Assembly: GCA_003506635.1 (NCBI GenBank)
Contig: DNZB01000269.1
Location: 1-13,810 of the forward strand
DNA length: 13,810 nt
Reading direction: 5' to 3'
Source: Parvularcula sp.
Lineage (GTDB): Bacteria; Pseudomonadota; Alphaproteobacteria; Caulobacterales; Parvularculaceae
The notes below the pieces were generated by a model. That model had not been told where the DNA came from and ran no database searches. It saw nothing but the letters and a program-made list of their open reading frames with translations. Of the stretch, positions 7,531-13,810 are shown piece after piece; position 1 is the stretch's first letter; each line of letters begins with the position of its first letter. Both the position numbers and the translations under genes were made by a program.

Positions 7531-8031
7531 TCACTTCGTCGCCGTTTCAACGCGGGACCCGTCATCTGCAAACGACGCCATGTAAGCAATCAGCGCCTTC
7601 CGCTCATCGGGTTTTGGAATGCCGACGAACCCCATTGACGTGGCGGGCACGGCTTCGCGCGGCGCCTGGAGGTAAACGTCAAGTCTATCAATCGTCCAAA
7701 CAAGGCCGTTCTTGGCGGCCGCCTGCATTCCGGCTGAATAGGCGAATCCGGCGCTCATCCCCGCGGCGCGTCCAACCACGCCGTTCAACGGCGGGCCGAC
7801 ACGGCGTTGCGCCTTTTCGCCGACCATATGGCAGGCTTGGCACTTGATGAACGAGCGCTCGCCCGCGGAGACGATGCTCGGATCCGACAAGGCTTTTGTC
7901 ACTTCTTCCGCCTGAATGGGCGTCGGAGCATTCGCGGTTGGAGCTTGCGCCAGGGCAGGCGGCAGATACGCCCCGGTCATTCCGTTCACGGCGATCGCGG
8001 CGGCGATGACCAATTTATCCTGCCTTCTCAT
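7531..8031 (-). CDS. Monohaem class I cytochrome c
   Basis: A 166-residue periplasmic electron carrier. The start ATG 8031 is chosen over an upstream in-frame TTG (8043) because GGAG lies six bases before it and the signal peptide begins there (MRRQDK, hydrophobic run, cleavage near ALA at about 29). The single haem site is C64-QA-C67-H68, followed by RRVGPPLNGVVGR, typical of mitochondrial/c2-type class I cytochromes. M133 in PATSMGF is the expected axial methionine, and a C-terminal helix ALIAYMAS closes the fold. Its partner is not known. It diverges from the porin/cytochrome/oxidoreductase block and lies 184 bases upstream of the cus operon on the same strand, so it could be read with either set. 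Electron transfer in copper handling is an inference from neighbourhood only. Confidence 0.9.
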   Translation of the reverse strand: MRRQDKLVIAAAIAVNGMTGAYLPPALAQAPTANAPTPIQAEEVTKALSDPSIVSAGERSFIKCQACHMVGEKAQRRVGPPLNGVVGRAAGMSAGFAYSAGMQAAAKNGLVWTIDRLDVYLQAPREAVPATSMGFVGIPKPDERKALIAYMASFADDGSRVETATK

Positions 8032-8063
8032 CAGTGACTCCAAACACGTCGGCGCCAGCGGCT

Positions 8064-8080
8064 GCCCTGACGATCAGGGC
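8064..8080. promoter_or_regulatory. Palindrome GCCCTGA-CGA-TCAGGGC in divergent promoter region
   Basis: A perfect 7-base inverted repeat with a 3-base centre, 33 bases upstream of the cytochrome c start and about 207 bases upstream of the porin start. It could be an operator for a dimeric regulator or a hairpin in the 5' leader of the leftward transcript. The rest of the 8032-8287 gap holds only shorter palindromes (8178-8188 and 8212-8223), about as many as chance would give. Confidence 0.4.
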
Positions 8081-8287
8081 TTCATGTCACCATACGCACC
8101 ACCGCCGGCGATCCCTCAGTCCGCTTCGACAGGATCTCTCCCTAGCCCACGACGCGTCGGCCTTTGCGGGCGCCTATTCGACAGTCGATCGGCGGGTGAT
8201 GAGGGATAGGGCGTTTTCAAACGTAATGAATGCTGCACCGACCATGTTCCCGCACTTGGGCGGCCGACGAAGGAGATGGGGGCGCTC

Positions 8288-9847
8288 ATGGATCGTCAGA
8301 GACGTTTTTTGCGATTGAGATGTCTTTTGTTGACGTCAGTGGGCGGAATCGCGGCGGGAGCCACGCCGTCTGCGGCTGAGGTGAGCCAAGTCTGCTCCGC
8401 CTGGAATGTCACTCGGTCGATAGAAGTATTGACCGCATCCGATGAGGGGGTCGCTTGTCAGGTTCGTTATCGAAAGCCGGACGAAGGCGCGCTGGACCAG
8501 ATCCTCTGGCGCTCGTCGAATTCCGTCGCCTTCTGCGACCAGAAGGCGCAAGAGCTTGCGTCTCGCTTGACGGCGGCCGGATTTAGATGCCGCGAGGGCA
8601 ATCTGACCGAGACCGCGCAGCGTTCCTCGGATCTCGTCTCAACCGGCGGTGCGGATGATGAGACCCCGGCGGAAGGCTTCGATCAACGGGACGCCGACTC
8701 TGGCGCCTCCGCCTTGCTGGCTGAATCTTCCCGGCCTTCCGGCCGCCGCGTCTATCAGCGCCTCTCCGGCGGCAGCGATACAAAGTCGCATTTTGCCGGC
8801 TACGCAGATGCGACTTTCGCGGCTGCAGACTCTGGCGACGAAGCGACGACGAGTTTCTTCACGGCGACCTTCAATCCGCTCTTCCTGTTTCAGTACAAAG
8901 ATATTGTTTTGCTCGAGGCTGAAGCGGAAATCTCCGTCGACGATGACGGAGAGACTGAGTTTGCAATCGAATATGCGCAAGTCGACCTTTTCCTCCATGA
9001 TAATCTAACGCTCGTTCTGGGGCGGTTCTTGAGCCCCGTCGGCCTGTTTCAGGAGCGGCTGCATCCAAGCTGGATCAACCGCTTGGCGGACGCGCCCCCG
9101 GGGTTCGGCCACGACGGCGTCCAACCGGCATCCGAACTCGGGGTCATGGCGAGGGGAGGCGTTTCATTTGGCAGGACGCTCATCACCTATGCCCTCGCCG
9201 TCGGCAACGGTCCAACCGTCGCCCACGAGGGCGGCGTCGTTTTTGAGGCCGGCGGCGCTGATGACAATTCCAACAAAGCAGTCAGCGGACGATTGGGATT
9301 TTTGCCCGTCCCCTATCTTGAAGTCGGCGGATCGTTCCTGGTTGGCGATGTCAGCGGCGTAGACGACGAAATGGAAGCGTCACCCGATCCCATGGCCGCA
9401 CTCGCGCCAAGCAGCGCCAACGTCTCTCTTTGGGGCGCCGACGCCAGCTACACGCGCGGCCCTTGGGATGTGCGCGCTGAATATCTGAGCGTGACCCGTG
9501 ACGCCATCGCCACCTCCTTCGCGGGATCGAACGGCGTAGAGATCCTGCCGGATTTGAAACTGGAAGCGTGGTACGCGCAAGTCGCCTACAGCCTTTCCGA
9601 CATCACCAGCCACCCCGTTCTCCAGAAAGTCGAGCCGGTCGTCAGATATGGCGAGTACAAAGTGAACGGCCTCGATGAACTCGCGGAAGAGGCGGCCGAA
9701 AAGCGAGTCGATGTCGGCGTCAATTATTGGCTCGCTCCTTCAATCGTCGCGCGCGGCGTTGTCGGATGGCGAGACTTCACGGCCCGTCCGGCAGGCGAGC
9801 CGTCTTCCGAGACCCGTTACATGTTGCAATTCGCTTACGGATTCTAG
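8288..9847 (+). CDS. Outer-membrane porin-like beta-barrel with N-terminal four-Cys domain
   Basis: A 519-residue exported protein. ATG 8288 is preferred: the AAGGAG at 8270-8275 directly abuts the alternative ATG at 8276, leaving no spacing, but sits 12 bases before 8288. The signal peptide ends near SAA (about 30). Residues about 31-102 form a separate domain with four cysteines (C36, C57, C83, C101), in a pattern (VC, ACQVRY, LW, FCDQKA, AGFRC) that I recognise from small uncharacterised exported proteins. After a low-complexity acidic linker, residues from about 167 to the end look like a phosphate-selective-porin-type barrel (FAGYADATF, LGRFLSPVGLFQERLHP, GNGP) and end in the terminal Phe typical of outer-membrane barrels. 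It is followed 23 bases later by a dihaem cytochrome c. The solute is unknown: anion, metal complex or an electron-conduit role are all open. Confidence 0.85.
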   Translation: MDRQRRFLRLRCLLLTSVGGIAAGATPSAAEVSQVCSAWNVTRSIEVLTASDEGVACQVRYRKPDEGALDQILWRSSNSVAFCDQKAQELASRLTAAGFRCREGNLTETAQRSSDLVSTGGADDETPAEGFDQRDADSGASALLAESSRPSGRRVYQRLSGGSDTKSHFAGYADATFAAADSGDEATTSFFTATFNPLFLFQYKDIVLLEAEAEISVDDDGETEFAIEYAQVDLFLHDNLTLVLGRFLSPVGLFQERLHPSWINRLADAPPGFGHDGVQPASELGVMARGGVSFGRTLITYALAVGNGPTVAHEGGVVFEAGGADDNSNKAVSGRLGFLPVPYLEVGGSFLVGDVSGVDDEMEASPDPMAALAPSSANVSLWGADASYTRGPWDVRAEYLSVTRDAIATSFAGSNGVEILPDLKLEAWYAQVAYSLSDITSHPVLQKVEPVVRYGEYKVNGLDELAEEAAEKRVDVGVNYWLAPSIVARGVVGWRDFTARPAGEPSSETRYMLQFAYGF

Positions 9848-9870
9848 CGCGGCACCGAAAGGCGGCGGTC

Positions 9871-10536
9871 ATGATCAAGATGTTCGGCATTCTGGCTGGG
9901 GGCGCGCTACTCGCCAGCACAGTCGCGATCGCGCAATCGGCGGTTCAATCGGCGCCCGACTCTTCCGCTTCCGCGCTCGGCAAGGACGTCGACCTTACGC
10001 GAGGCGCGAAGGCATGGGCGGATCATTGCGGCCGATGCCATAACCTTCGCTCGCCGAGCGAACTCGGCGAGAATGCATGGGATGTTTCCGTGACGCATAT
10101 GCGCACGCGCGCCAGCCTTCCCGGCGACCTTGCCGACGATATCAAAGCTTTCCTGATGTACAGCGTGCAGTCCAAGACCGCGGACGCCGCGCCAATCGAA
10201 AAGACCGCAGCCGGCGACGCTTACGCCCATCTAAAACCGGGAGACGCGGAGCGAGGCCGAGAACTCTATTCTCAGACCTGCGTCGCCTGCCATGGCGCCA
10301 ATGGCGAAGGGGCGTTTGAAGGCGTTCCAAATCTAATGATTGTAAGCGGGCTCCTCTCCAAACCAGACGAAATCCTACTGGCGAATATGATCAATGGTTT
10401 TCAGAGCGCCGGATCGCCGATGGCGATGCCGCCGAGGGGCGGGAATCCAGATCTCACTGATCAGGATCTGGCGCACGTACTCGCCTTTTTGCGCACGCAG
10501 ATTGAAGAAAAGACGGGCGATCGCAGGCAAAAATGA
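9871..10536 (+). CDS. Dihaem periplasmic cytochrome c
   Basis: A 221-residue electron carrier with two cytochrome c domains. The start ATG 9871 has AAAGG about eight bases upstream and opens a signal peptide (MIKMFGILAGG, cleavage near AIAQ at about 21). A longer in-frame reading from 9727 would lie inside the porin gene and lacks a signal. Domain one has C53-GR-C56-H57 followed by a W-x3-VTHMRTRA stretch in which M77 is the likely axial ligand. Domain two has C137-VA-C140-H141 with GANGEG after it, and M184 or M186 in SPMAMPPRGG as axial ligand. The gene lies 23 bases after the porin, so the two are probably co-transcribed. Its redox partner could be the monohaem cytochrome c upstream or a metal-binding protein downstream; neither is shown. 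Confidence 0.92.
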   Translation: MIKMFGILAGGALLASTVAIAQSAVQSAPDSSASALGKDVDLTRGAKAWADHCGRCHNLRSPSELGENAWDVSVTHMRTRASLPGDLADDIKAFLMYSVQSKTADAAPIEKTAAGDAYAHLKPGDAERGRELYSQTCVACHGANGEGAFEGVPNLMIVSGLLSKPDEILLANMINGFQSAGSPMAMPPRGGNPDLTDQDLAHVLAFLRTQIEEKTGDRRQK

Positions 10537-10898
10537 AACCGCATTCGGGCGGAAACGCTCGGTTGCCCGCTTTGACCGCGATCCGGCTCAGACGCTGACT
10601 TTGCGATAGAGAGGTTGGCGGACCACGGCGCAAGCGCCGGGCGAAGAAAGCGGGTGCGACAGCTCGCCGCCTTGGGGTCAGGTGTAATGCGGAAGGGTTG
10701 GCGGCGTCTGAAACGTAAGGAGTGTGCATTCAGTTTGCCGATCGCCGCCGGAGGCGCAGACAGGGGCGGATATGCGTGTACGTCCGGTCATGCTGCAGCG
10801 ACAAGACCAGGAAGGCGGCCCATCGGTTGGGTGTGAACGATGAAAGGCCAAGATTCGGTTTTAACAGTCAAAAAACACAGCAATGCAAGGAGAAAGTC
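10537..10898. other. 362-base gap without a convincing gene
   Basis: No coding region stands out. The one reading with any start signal (about 50 codons from 10687) is a basic, low-complexity sequence without family features. A short GC hairpin (CGGCG-CAAG-CGCCG, 10626-10639) has no T-tract and is not a clear terminator. The last 45 bases are AT-rich relative to the rest and run into the strong ribosome site of the next gene, so a promoter for the Met-rich gene probably lies here, but no box is clear. Confidence 0.5.
10887..10892 (+). promoter_or_regulatory. Ribosome binding site deciding the Met-rich gene start
   Basis: AAGGAG, six bases before ATG 10899. This settles the start: the reading frame is open further upstream (to 10722), but only this ATG has a proper ribosome site and begins a signal peptide. 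Confidence 0.85.
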
Positions 10899-11849
10899 AT
10901 GAAGAACCCATCAGCGATCTTAAAGACATCAATGTTTGCCGCATTCGTCTCGTTCGCCGCGTTGTCAACCGCGCAAGGCGCGCAGGCCCAGAACTCAGCT
11001 GCGCCGGACAAGAGCGCGGTCGATGACGCCAAGCGACAGGACGAACTGACCAAGCTTGGCGGCAAGGCGCAGCAATTGAACGAGCAGGTCCAAGAGGCGA
11101 CGCCAAGCCCGATGGGATCCGCCGGCGGCAAAGCAAACATGAAAATGAAGCGTGACGGCTCGCCAGGTCCCGCCATGGGCGCGATGGGAAAAATGAACGA
11201 TGTGCAAATGGGCGAGATGGGCAAAATGGGCGCCGGCATGCCGAAGTCCCAACCCGGCGCCAGCGGCGGCATGGGCATGATGGATGAAATGGGCGGCATG
11301 GGCATGATGGACAAAATGGGCGGCATGGAAATGATGGGCATGAAGGACATGCGCGGTCCGGCGGCGATGCAATCGACACTGCCCGGCTTTCCTGGTCAGT
11401 CGCGCCTTTATCACATAGGAGCGACCGGTTTCTTCCTTGATCATCCTGAACATATTGCGTTGACGCCAGAGCAAAAGCAGGCGCTCACGCAACGAAAGGA
11501 CCAGGCGATGGCAGAGCAGAACGCGCTAACGCGCAGACTTGAGCAGGCTGAGCAAGAACTCTGGGATCTGACTGCGTCCGATCAGCCGCAAGCCGGAGCG
11601 ATCGATAAGAAGGCTCGCAGCATCGAAAAACTGCGGGCTGACCAGCGGATCGCATTCATCCGCGCGGTAGGAGACGCCGCGAAAGTCCTGACCGACCACC
11701 AACGCCATCAGTTGACCGGTATGCTGCCGCCGGACCCGGCGGCGGACGCGCCAGCCATGTCCTCGCCGGATCAACCGGCCGACGGAACCATGCAGCCAAT
11801 GCAACCCATGCAACCAATGGAGCCTATGGAACATTCGCCGGAAATGTAA
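10899..11849 (+). CDS. Met-rich Spy/CnrX-like periplasmic metal-binding protein
   Basis: A 316-residue exported protein with a signal peptide of about 30 residues (cleavage near AQA). Residues 72-157 hold 24 methionines in GM, MGxM and GMM clusters, a style of Cu(I)/Ag(I) thioether ligand array. Residues about 181-275 form a helical domain with two LTxxQ motifs (LTPEQ 188-192 and LTDHQ 264-268), the signature of the Spy/CpxP/ZraP/CnrX heavy-metal-resistance superfamily of periplasmic chaperones and sensors. The C-terminus adds an MQP-type repeat (298-310) and a final HSPEM. The Met-rich insertion makes it roughly twice the usual Spy length. It lies 24 bases before the oxidoreductase gene, whose periplasmic part is also Met/His-bearing, suggesting partners. 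Likely roles: copper storage or buffering, or a metal-dependent chaperone. No cnrY/cnrH-type sigma factor genes are nearby, so a CnrX-style sensor role is less likely. Confidence 0.85.
   Translation: MKNPSAILKTSMFAAFVSFAALSTAQGAQAQNSAAPDKSAVDDAKRQDELTKLGGKAQQLNEQVQEATPSPMGSAGGKANMKMKRDGSPGPAMGAMGKMNDVQMGEMGKMGAGMPKSQPGASGGMGMMDEMGGMGMMDKMGGMEMMGMKDMRGPAAMQSTLPGFPGQSRLYHIGATGFFLDHPEHIALTPEQKQALTQRKDQAMAEQNALTRRLEQAEQELWDLTASDQPQAGAIDKKARSIEKLRADQRIAFIRAVGDAAKVLTDHQRHQLTGMLPPDPAADAPAMSSPDQPADGTMQPMQPMQPMEPMEHSPEM
11271..11324 (+). repeat. Tandem 27-base repeat in the Met-rich coding region
   Basis: Two adjacent 27-base units (11271-11297 and 11298-11324) differ at only three positions and encode MGMMDEMGG and MGMMDKMGG. 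A degenerate third unit follows. It is in frame, so slippage would lengthen or shorten the methionine array without breaking the gene. Confidence 0.85.
11791..11826 (+). repeat. Four 9-base repeats encoding MQP/MEP
   Basis: Four consecutive 9-base units at 11791, 11800, 11809 and 11818 encode MQP, MQP, MQP and MEP at the C-terminal end of the Met-rich protein. The spacing puts a methionine at every third residue, a possible second thioether metal site. Confidence 0.85.
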
Positions 11850-11873
11850 TTCTCGATCCTGACGGAGCGCGAC

Positions 11874-13805
11874 ATGCGAAAACGGTTTGGGCCGCCGGCG
11901 GCGATTTTGTTGTCGCTCATCGCCGACTTTGCAGCGGCCCAATCTCCGGACGAACACGCCGCACACCATCCGCAAGAGCCCGACGCCGCGGTGTCCGACC
12001 CCGCATCTATGCAGACGTCGACTATGCCGATGTCGGCGCCGCCTGCAGGCGAATTGGGCCAGATGCAAGAGATGATGCGCGAGATGTTGCAACCTCCGCG
12101 CAAGGAACTTTATCCGACGCTGATCGCCCTGCCTGAAATGCCGCCTGACCAACGCGCCTCCGTTGAACAGGCTGCAAATGAGCGTATGACCAGCGGGGCC
12201 GCGCAGATGTCGCAAGCGTTCGATCGCCTGATCAGCGCGTCTGGCGACAACGACTACGGGGCGATGCAGTCCGCGGTCGGAGAGATCCGCGAGGCGCTCG
12301 GCCGCTTCGACAGCGGCCTTGCGGCGAATCGCGCCCTGCATGAAGGGCAATCGCCGCAAACGATCGCGACGGATTGGTTCAAGAAGCAGTTGAACATTGC
12401 GCCGCCGGCCGCCGATGCGGCTGCAACCGGACCCTTTGGATGGTCATGGTCGCACTGGACGGGAATGACGCTCATTGCCGGTTTCGGAATGGCGCTGCTG
12501 ATGCTCAACGTCTGGCGAACGCGCCGGACAACTCAGGTGCTCGCCAAGCTCGCCGCTGCGCCGGCGCCGCCCTTGTCGCCCGGAGGTTCGTCGCCCATAT
12601 CGAAAGAACCTTCGGCGTTTGCCCCACGCTTACCTGAAAATTGTGCGCCACCGCCGCCGCTGCCGCTGCCGATCGCCGCCCCCGCGACTCCTCCATCGGC
12701 CGCCGTCCGCCAGGTCGGCGACGTTGAAGTCAATCGAGTTTGGAAGGGCGAACTCGCCGTCGCTCAAGTCTTTCAAGAAACGCCCGAGATCAAGACATTT
12801 CGTCTTGTGAATCCGGATGGCGGCGCGATTCCGTTCCGGCACAGGCCCGGGCAATACCTCTGCGTTTTTGTGAACTCAGACAGCAAAGTCGTGCGGCGCT
12901 GCTACACGATCGCCTCCTCGCCGACGCGCCCGGACTACATCGAGCTTTCAATCAAGCGCGAGGGAAAAGGGTTGGTGTCGGCCCTGCTGCATGCGCAATT
13001 GAAGCCCGGCGACCGCCTCCTGGTGGAAGCGGCCAAGGGGTACTTCACCTTCACCGGCTCGGAAGCGGACAGCATCGTCCTCATCAGCGGCGGCGTCGGC
13101 ATCACGCCGATGATGAGCGTCATTCGCTGCCTTACGGACCAAAGTTGGGCAGGCGACATCTACTTGCTTCATTGCGCGCGCTCTACCGCGGAGTTCTGTT
13201 TTCGCGATGAACTGGAATTTCTTCAGCGCAAACACCCGAACCTGCATATTGTCGCGTCCCTGACGCGGTCCGAAGGCGAAATCTGGATGGGACCGACCGG
13301 GCGGCTGACGGCGGACCTGATCCGCGAATGCGTGCCGTCGATCGAGCGCCGGCGCGTCCATTTGTGCGGACCGCCGCCAATGATGGATTTTGTGAAGAAG
13401 GCGCTCGACGAACTTGGCGTGCCCAAGGCGCAAATAAAAACTGAAGCGTTTGGCCCGGCAGCAAAGCCGACCGTCCCTCCCGCCGTTGCATCGACCTCAA
13501 TGACAGCACCTGCGCCAGCCGCACCTATACCGCCCGAAGCTGTCTCGGGCAGCGTATTTTTCGCGCGATCGGGCAAGACAGCGTTGTTGCCGCCCGGCAA
13601 AACCGTGCTTGAAGCCGCCGAGGACATCGGCGTATTCATTGAAAGCGCCTGCCGGTCCGGCACTTGCGGAAGCTGCAAGGTGAAGCTGCTCAAGGGAAGC
13701 GTAACCATGGAAGTCGAAGACGCGCTTGAGCCAGGAGACAAACAGAAGGGCGTAATCCTCGCTTGCCAGGCAAAGTCCGCAGGCGCCGTCGAAGTTGACG
13801 CCTGA
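11874..13805 (+). CDS. Membrane-anchored FAD/NAD(P)H and [2Fe-2S] oxidoreductase with periplasmic Met/His domain
   Basis: A 643-residue multidomain protein. The start ATG 11874 has GGAG six bases upstream. Order: signal or anchor segment (8-22); periplasmic part (23-195) with H28, H31, H32 and a methionine-dense helix (M64, M67, M68, M71) followed by more helices; one membrane helix (about 196-215) followed by RTRR, which places the remainder in the cytoplasm; a Pro/Ala-rich linker (226-275); a ferredoxin-reductase-type flavin domain (about 290-395) with RxYT at 342-345; an NAD(P) domain with GGVGITP (406-412) and CGPPPM (498-503); a Pro/Ala linker (530-557); and a C-terminal plant-type ferredoxin with C593, C598, C601 and C631. 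The flavin-NAD-ferredoxin order resembles phthalate dioxygenase reductase and Hcr. The periplasmic segment is what is unusual. Electrons would pass from NAD(P)H to flavin to [2Fe-2S] and then to an unknown acceptor. A single helix without haem cannot itself carry electrons across the membrane. An ATG at 13808 may open a further gene beyond the edge. Confidence 0.88.
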   Translation: MRKRFGPPAAILLSLIADFAAAQSPDEHAAHHPQEPDAAVSDPASMQTSTMPMSAPPAGELGQMQEMMREMLQPPRKELYPTLIALPEMPPDQRASVEQAANERMTSGAAQMSQAFDRLISASGDNDYGAMQSAVGEIREALGRFDSGLAANRALHEGQSPQTIATDWFKKQLNIAPPAADAAATGPFGWSWSHWTGMTLIAGFGMALLMLNVWRTRRTTQVLAKLAAAPAPPLSPGGSSPISKEPSAFAPRLPENCAPPPPLPLPIAAPATPPSAAVRQVGDVEVNRVWKGELAVAQVFQETPEIKTFRLVNPDGGAIPFRHRPGQYLCVFVNSDSKVVRRCYTIASSPTRPDYIELSIKREGKGLVSALLHAQLKPGDRLLVEAAKGYFTFTGSEADSIVLISGGVGITPMMSVIRCLTDQSWAGDIYLLHCARSTAEFCFRDELEFLQRKHPNLHIVASLTRSEGEIWMGPTGRLTADLIRECVPSIERRRVHLCGPPPMMDFVKKALDELGVPKAQIKTEAFGPAAKPTVPPAVASTSMTAPAPAAPIPPEAVSGSVFFARSGKTALLPPGKTVLEAAEDIGVFIESACRSGTCGSCKVKLLKGSVTMEVEDALEPGDKQKGVILACQAKSAGAVEVDA

Positions 13806-13810
13806 CCATG

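Noticed and set aside
7343..7534. 63-codon open frame on the minus strand between cytochrome c and the cus operon
   Set aside because: It covers the regulatory gap with the direct repeats, has no ribosome site or signal, and resembles no family I know.
8178..8223. Two short palindromes (TCGACAGTCGA and CGTTTTCAAACG) upstream of the porin
   Set aside because: Five-base arms with small centres are expected a couple of times by chance in a gap of this size, and nothing else supports them.
10626..10639. Possible terminator hairpin after the dihaem cytochrome gene
   Set aside because: Only a 5-6 base GC stem and no following T-tract.
10687..10836. About 50-codon reading (ATG 10687) upstream of the Met-rich gene
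   Set aside because: Basic and low complexity, with only a poor ribosome site and no domain; treated as non-coding.
11526..12359. 277-codon open frame on the minus strand
   Set aside because: Arg/His-rich low-complexity shadow of the Met-rich and oxidoreductase genes; no start signal or recognisable domain.

Overview
The window looks like a copper/silver-handling region from a GC-rich proteobacterium. An alphaproteobacterium of the Hyphomicrobiales type (perhaps a methanotroph relative) is my guess, from base composition, codon use and gene style only. No rRNA, tRNA, CRISPR array, transposase or phage gene is visible. Nearly every gene has an export signal, a metal-ligand cluster (Met, His or Cys rich) or a redox cofactor site, so the window reads as one cell-envelope metal and redox island.

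Layout. (1) Positions 1-772: a leftward pair of small exported proteins, one Met/His-bearing and cut by the window edge, one Cys/His-rich. They diverge from a rightward CsoR-type repressor gene. The shared 72-base gap holds a consensus leftward promoter whose -35/-10 spacer is filled by an inverted repeat of the type bound by CsoR/RcnR/FrmR proteins. (2) Positions 1027-7346, leftward: a compact operon of a small Cys-rich exported protein, a TolC-like outer-membrane factor (CusC type), a lipoprotein adaptor (CusB type) and an HME-RND pump (CusA type, with the three-methionine Cu(I)/Ag(I) site). The last three genes overlap by 4 and 1 bases. The end of the pump gene overlaps the end of csoR by 21 bases. 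Three copies of a 7-mer at exact 14-base steps lie upstream of the operon. (3) Positions 7531-8031, leftward: a monohaem class I cytochrome c. (4) Positions 8288-13805, rightward: an outer-membrane porin with an extra N-terminal four-Cys domain, a dihaem cytochrome c, a Met-rich Spy/CnrX-like periplasmic protein, and an unusual membrane-anchored flavin/[2Fe-2S] reductase that carries a Met/His-containing periplasmic segment.

How it may work together. The CusCBA pump would export Cu(I)/Ag(I) from periplasm and cytoplasm, with CsoR as the cytoplasmic Cu(I) sensor for at least the divergent gene pair. The rightward block pairs metal-binding periplasmic proteins with electron carriers and a porin. 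I infer a copper-linked envelope redox module, for example control of periplasmic Cu(I)/Cu(II) or copper-responsive NAD(P)H oxidation. The individual families are recognisable, but I know of no described system with this four-gene set, and it is the most interesting part of the window.
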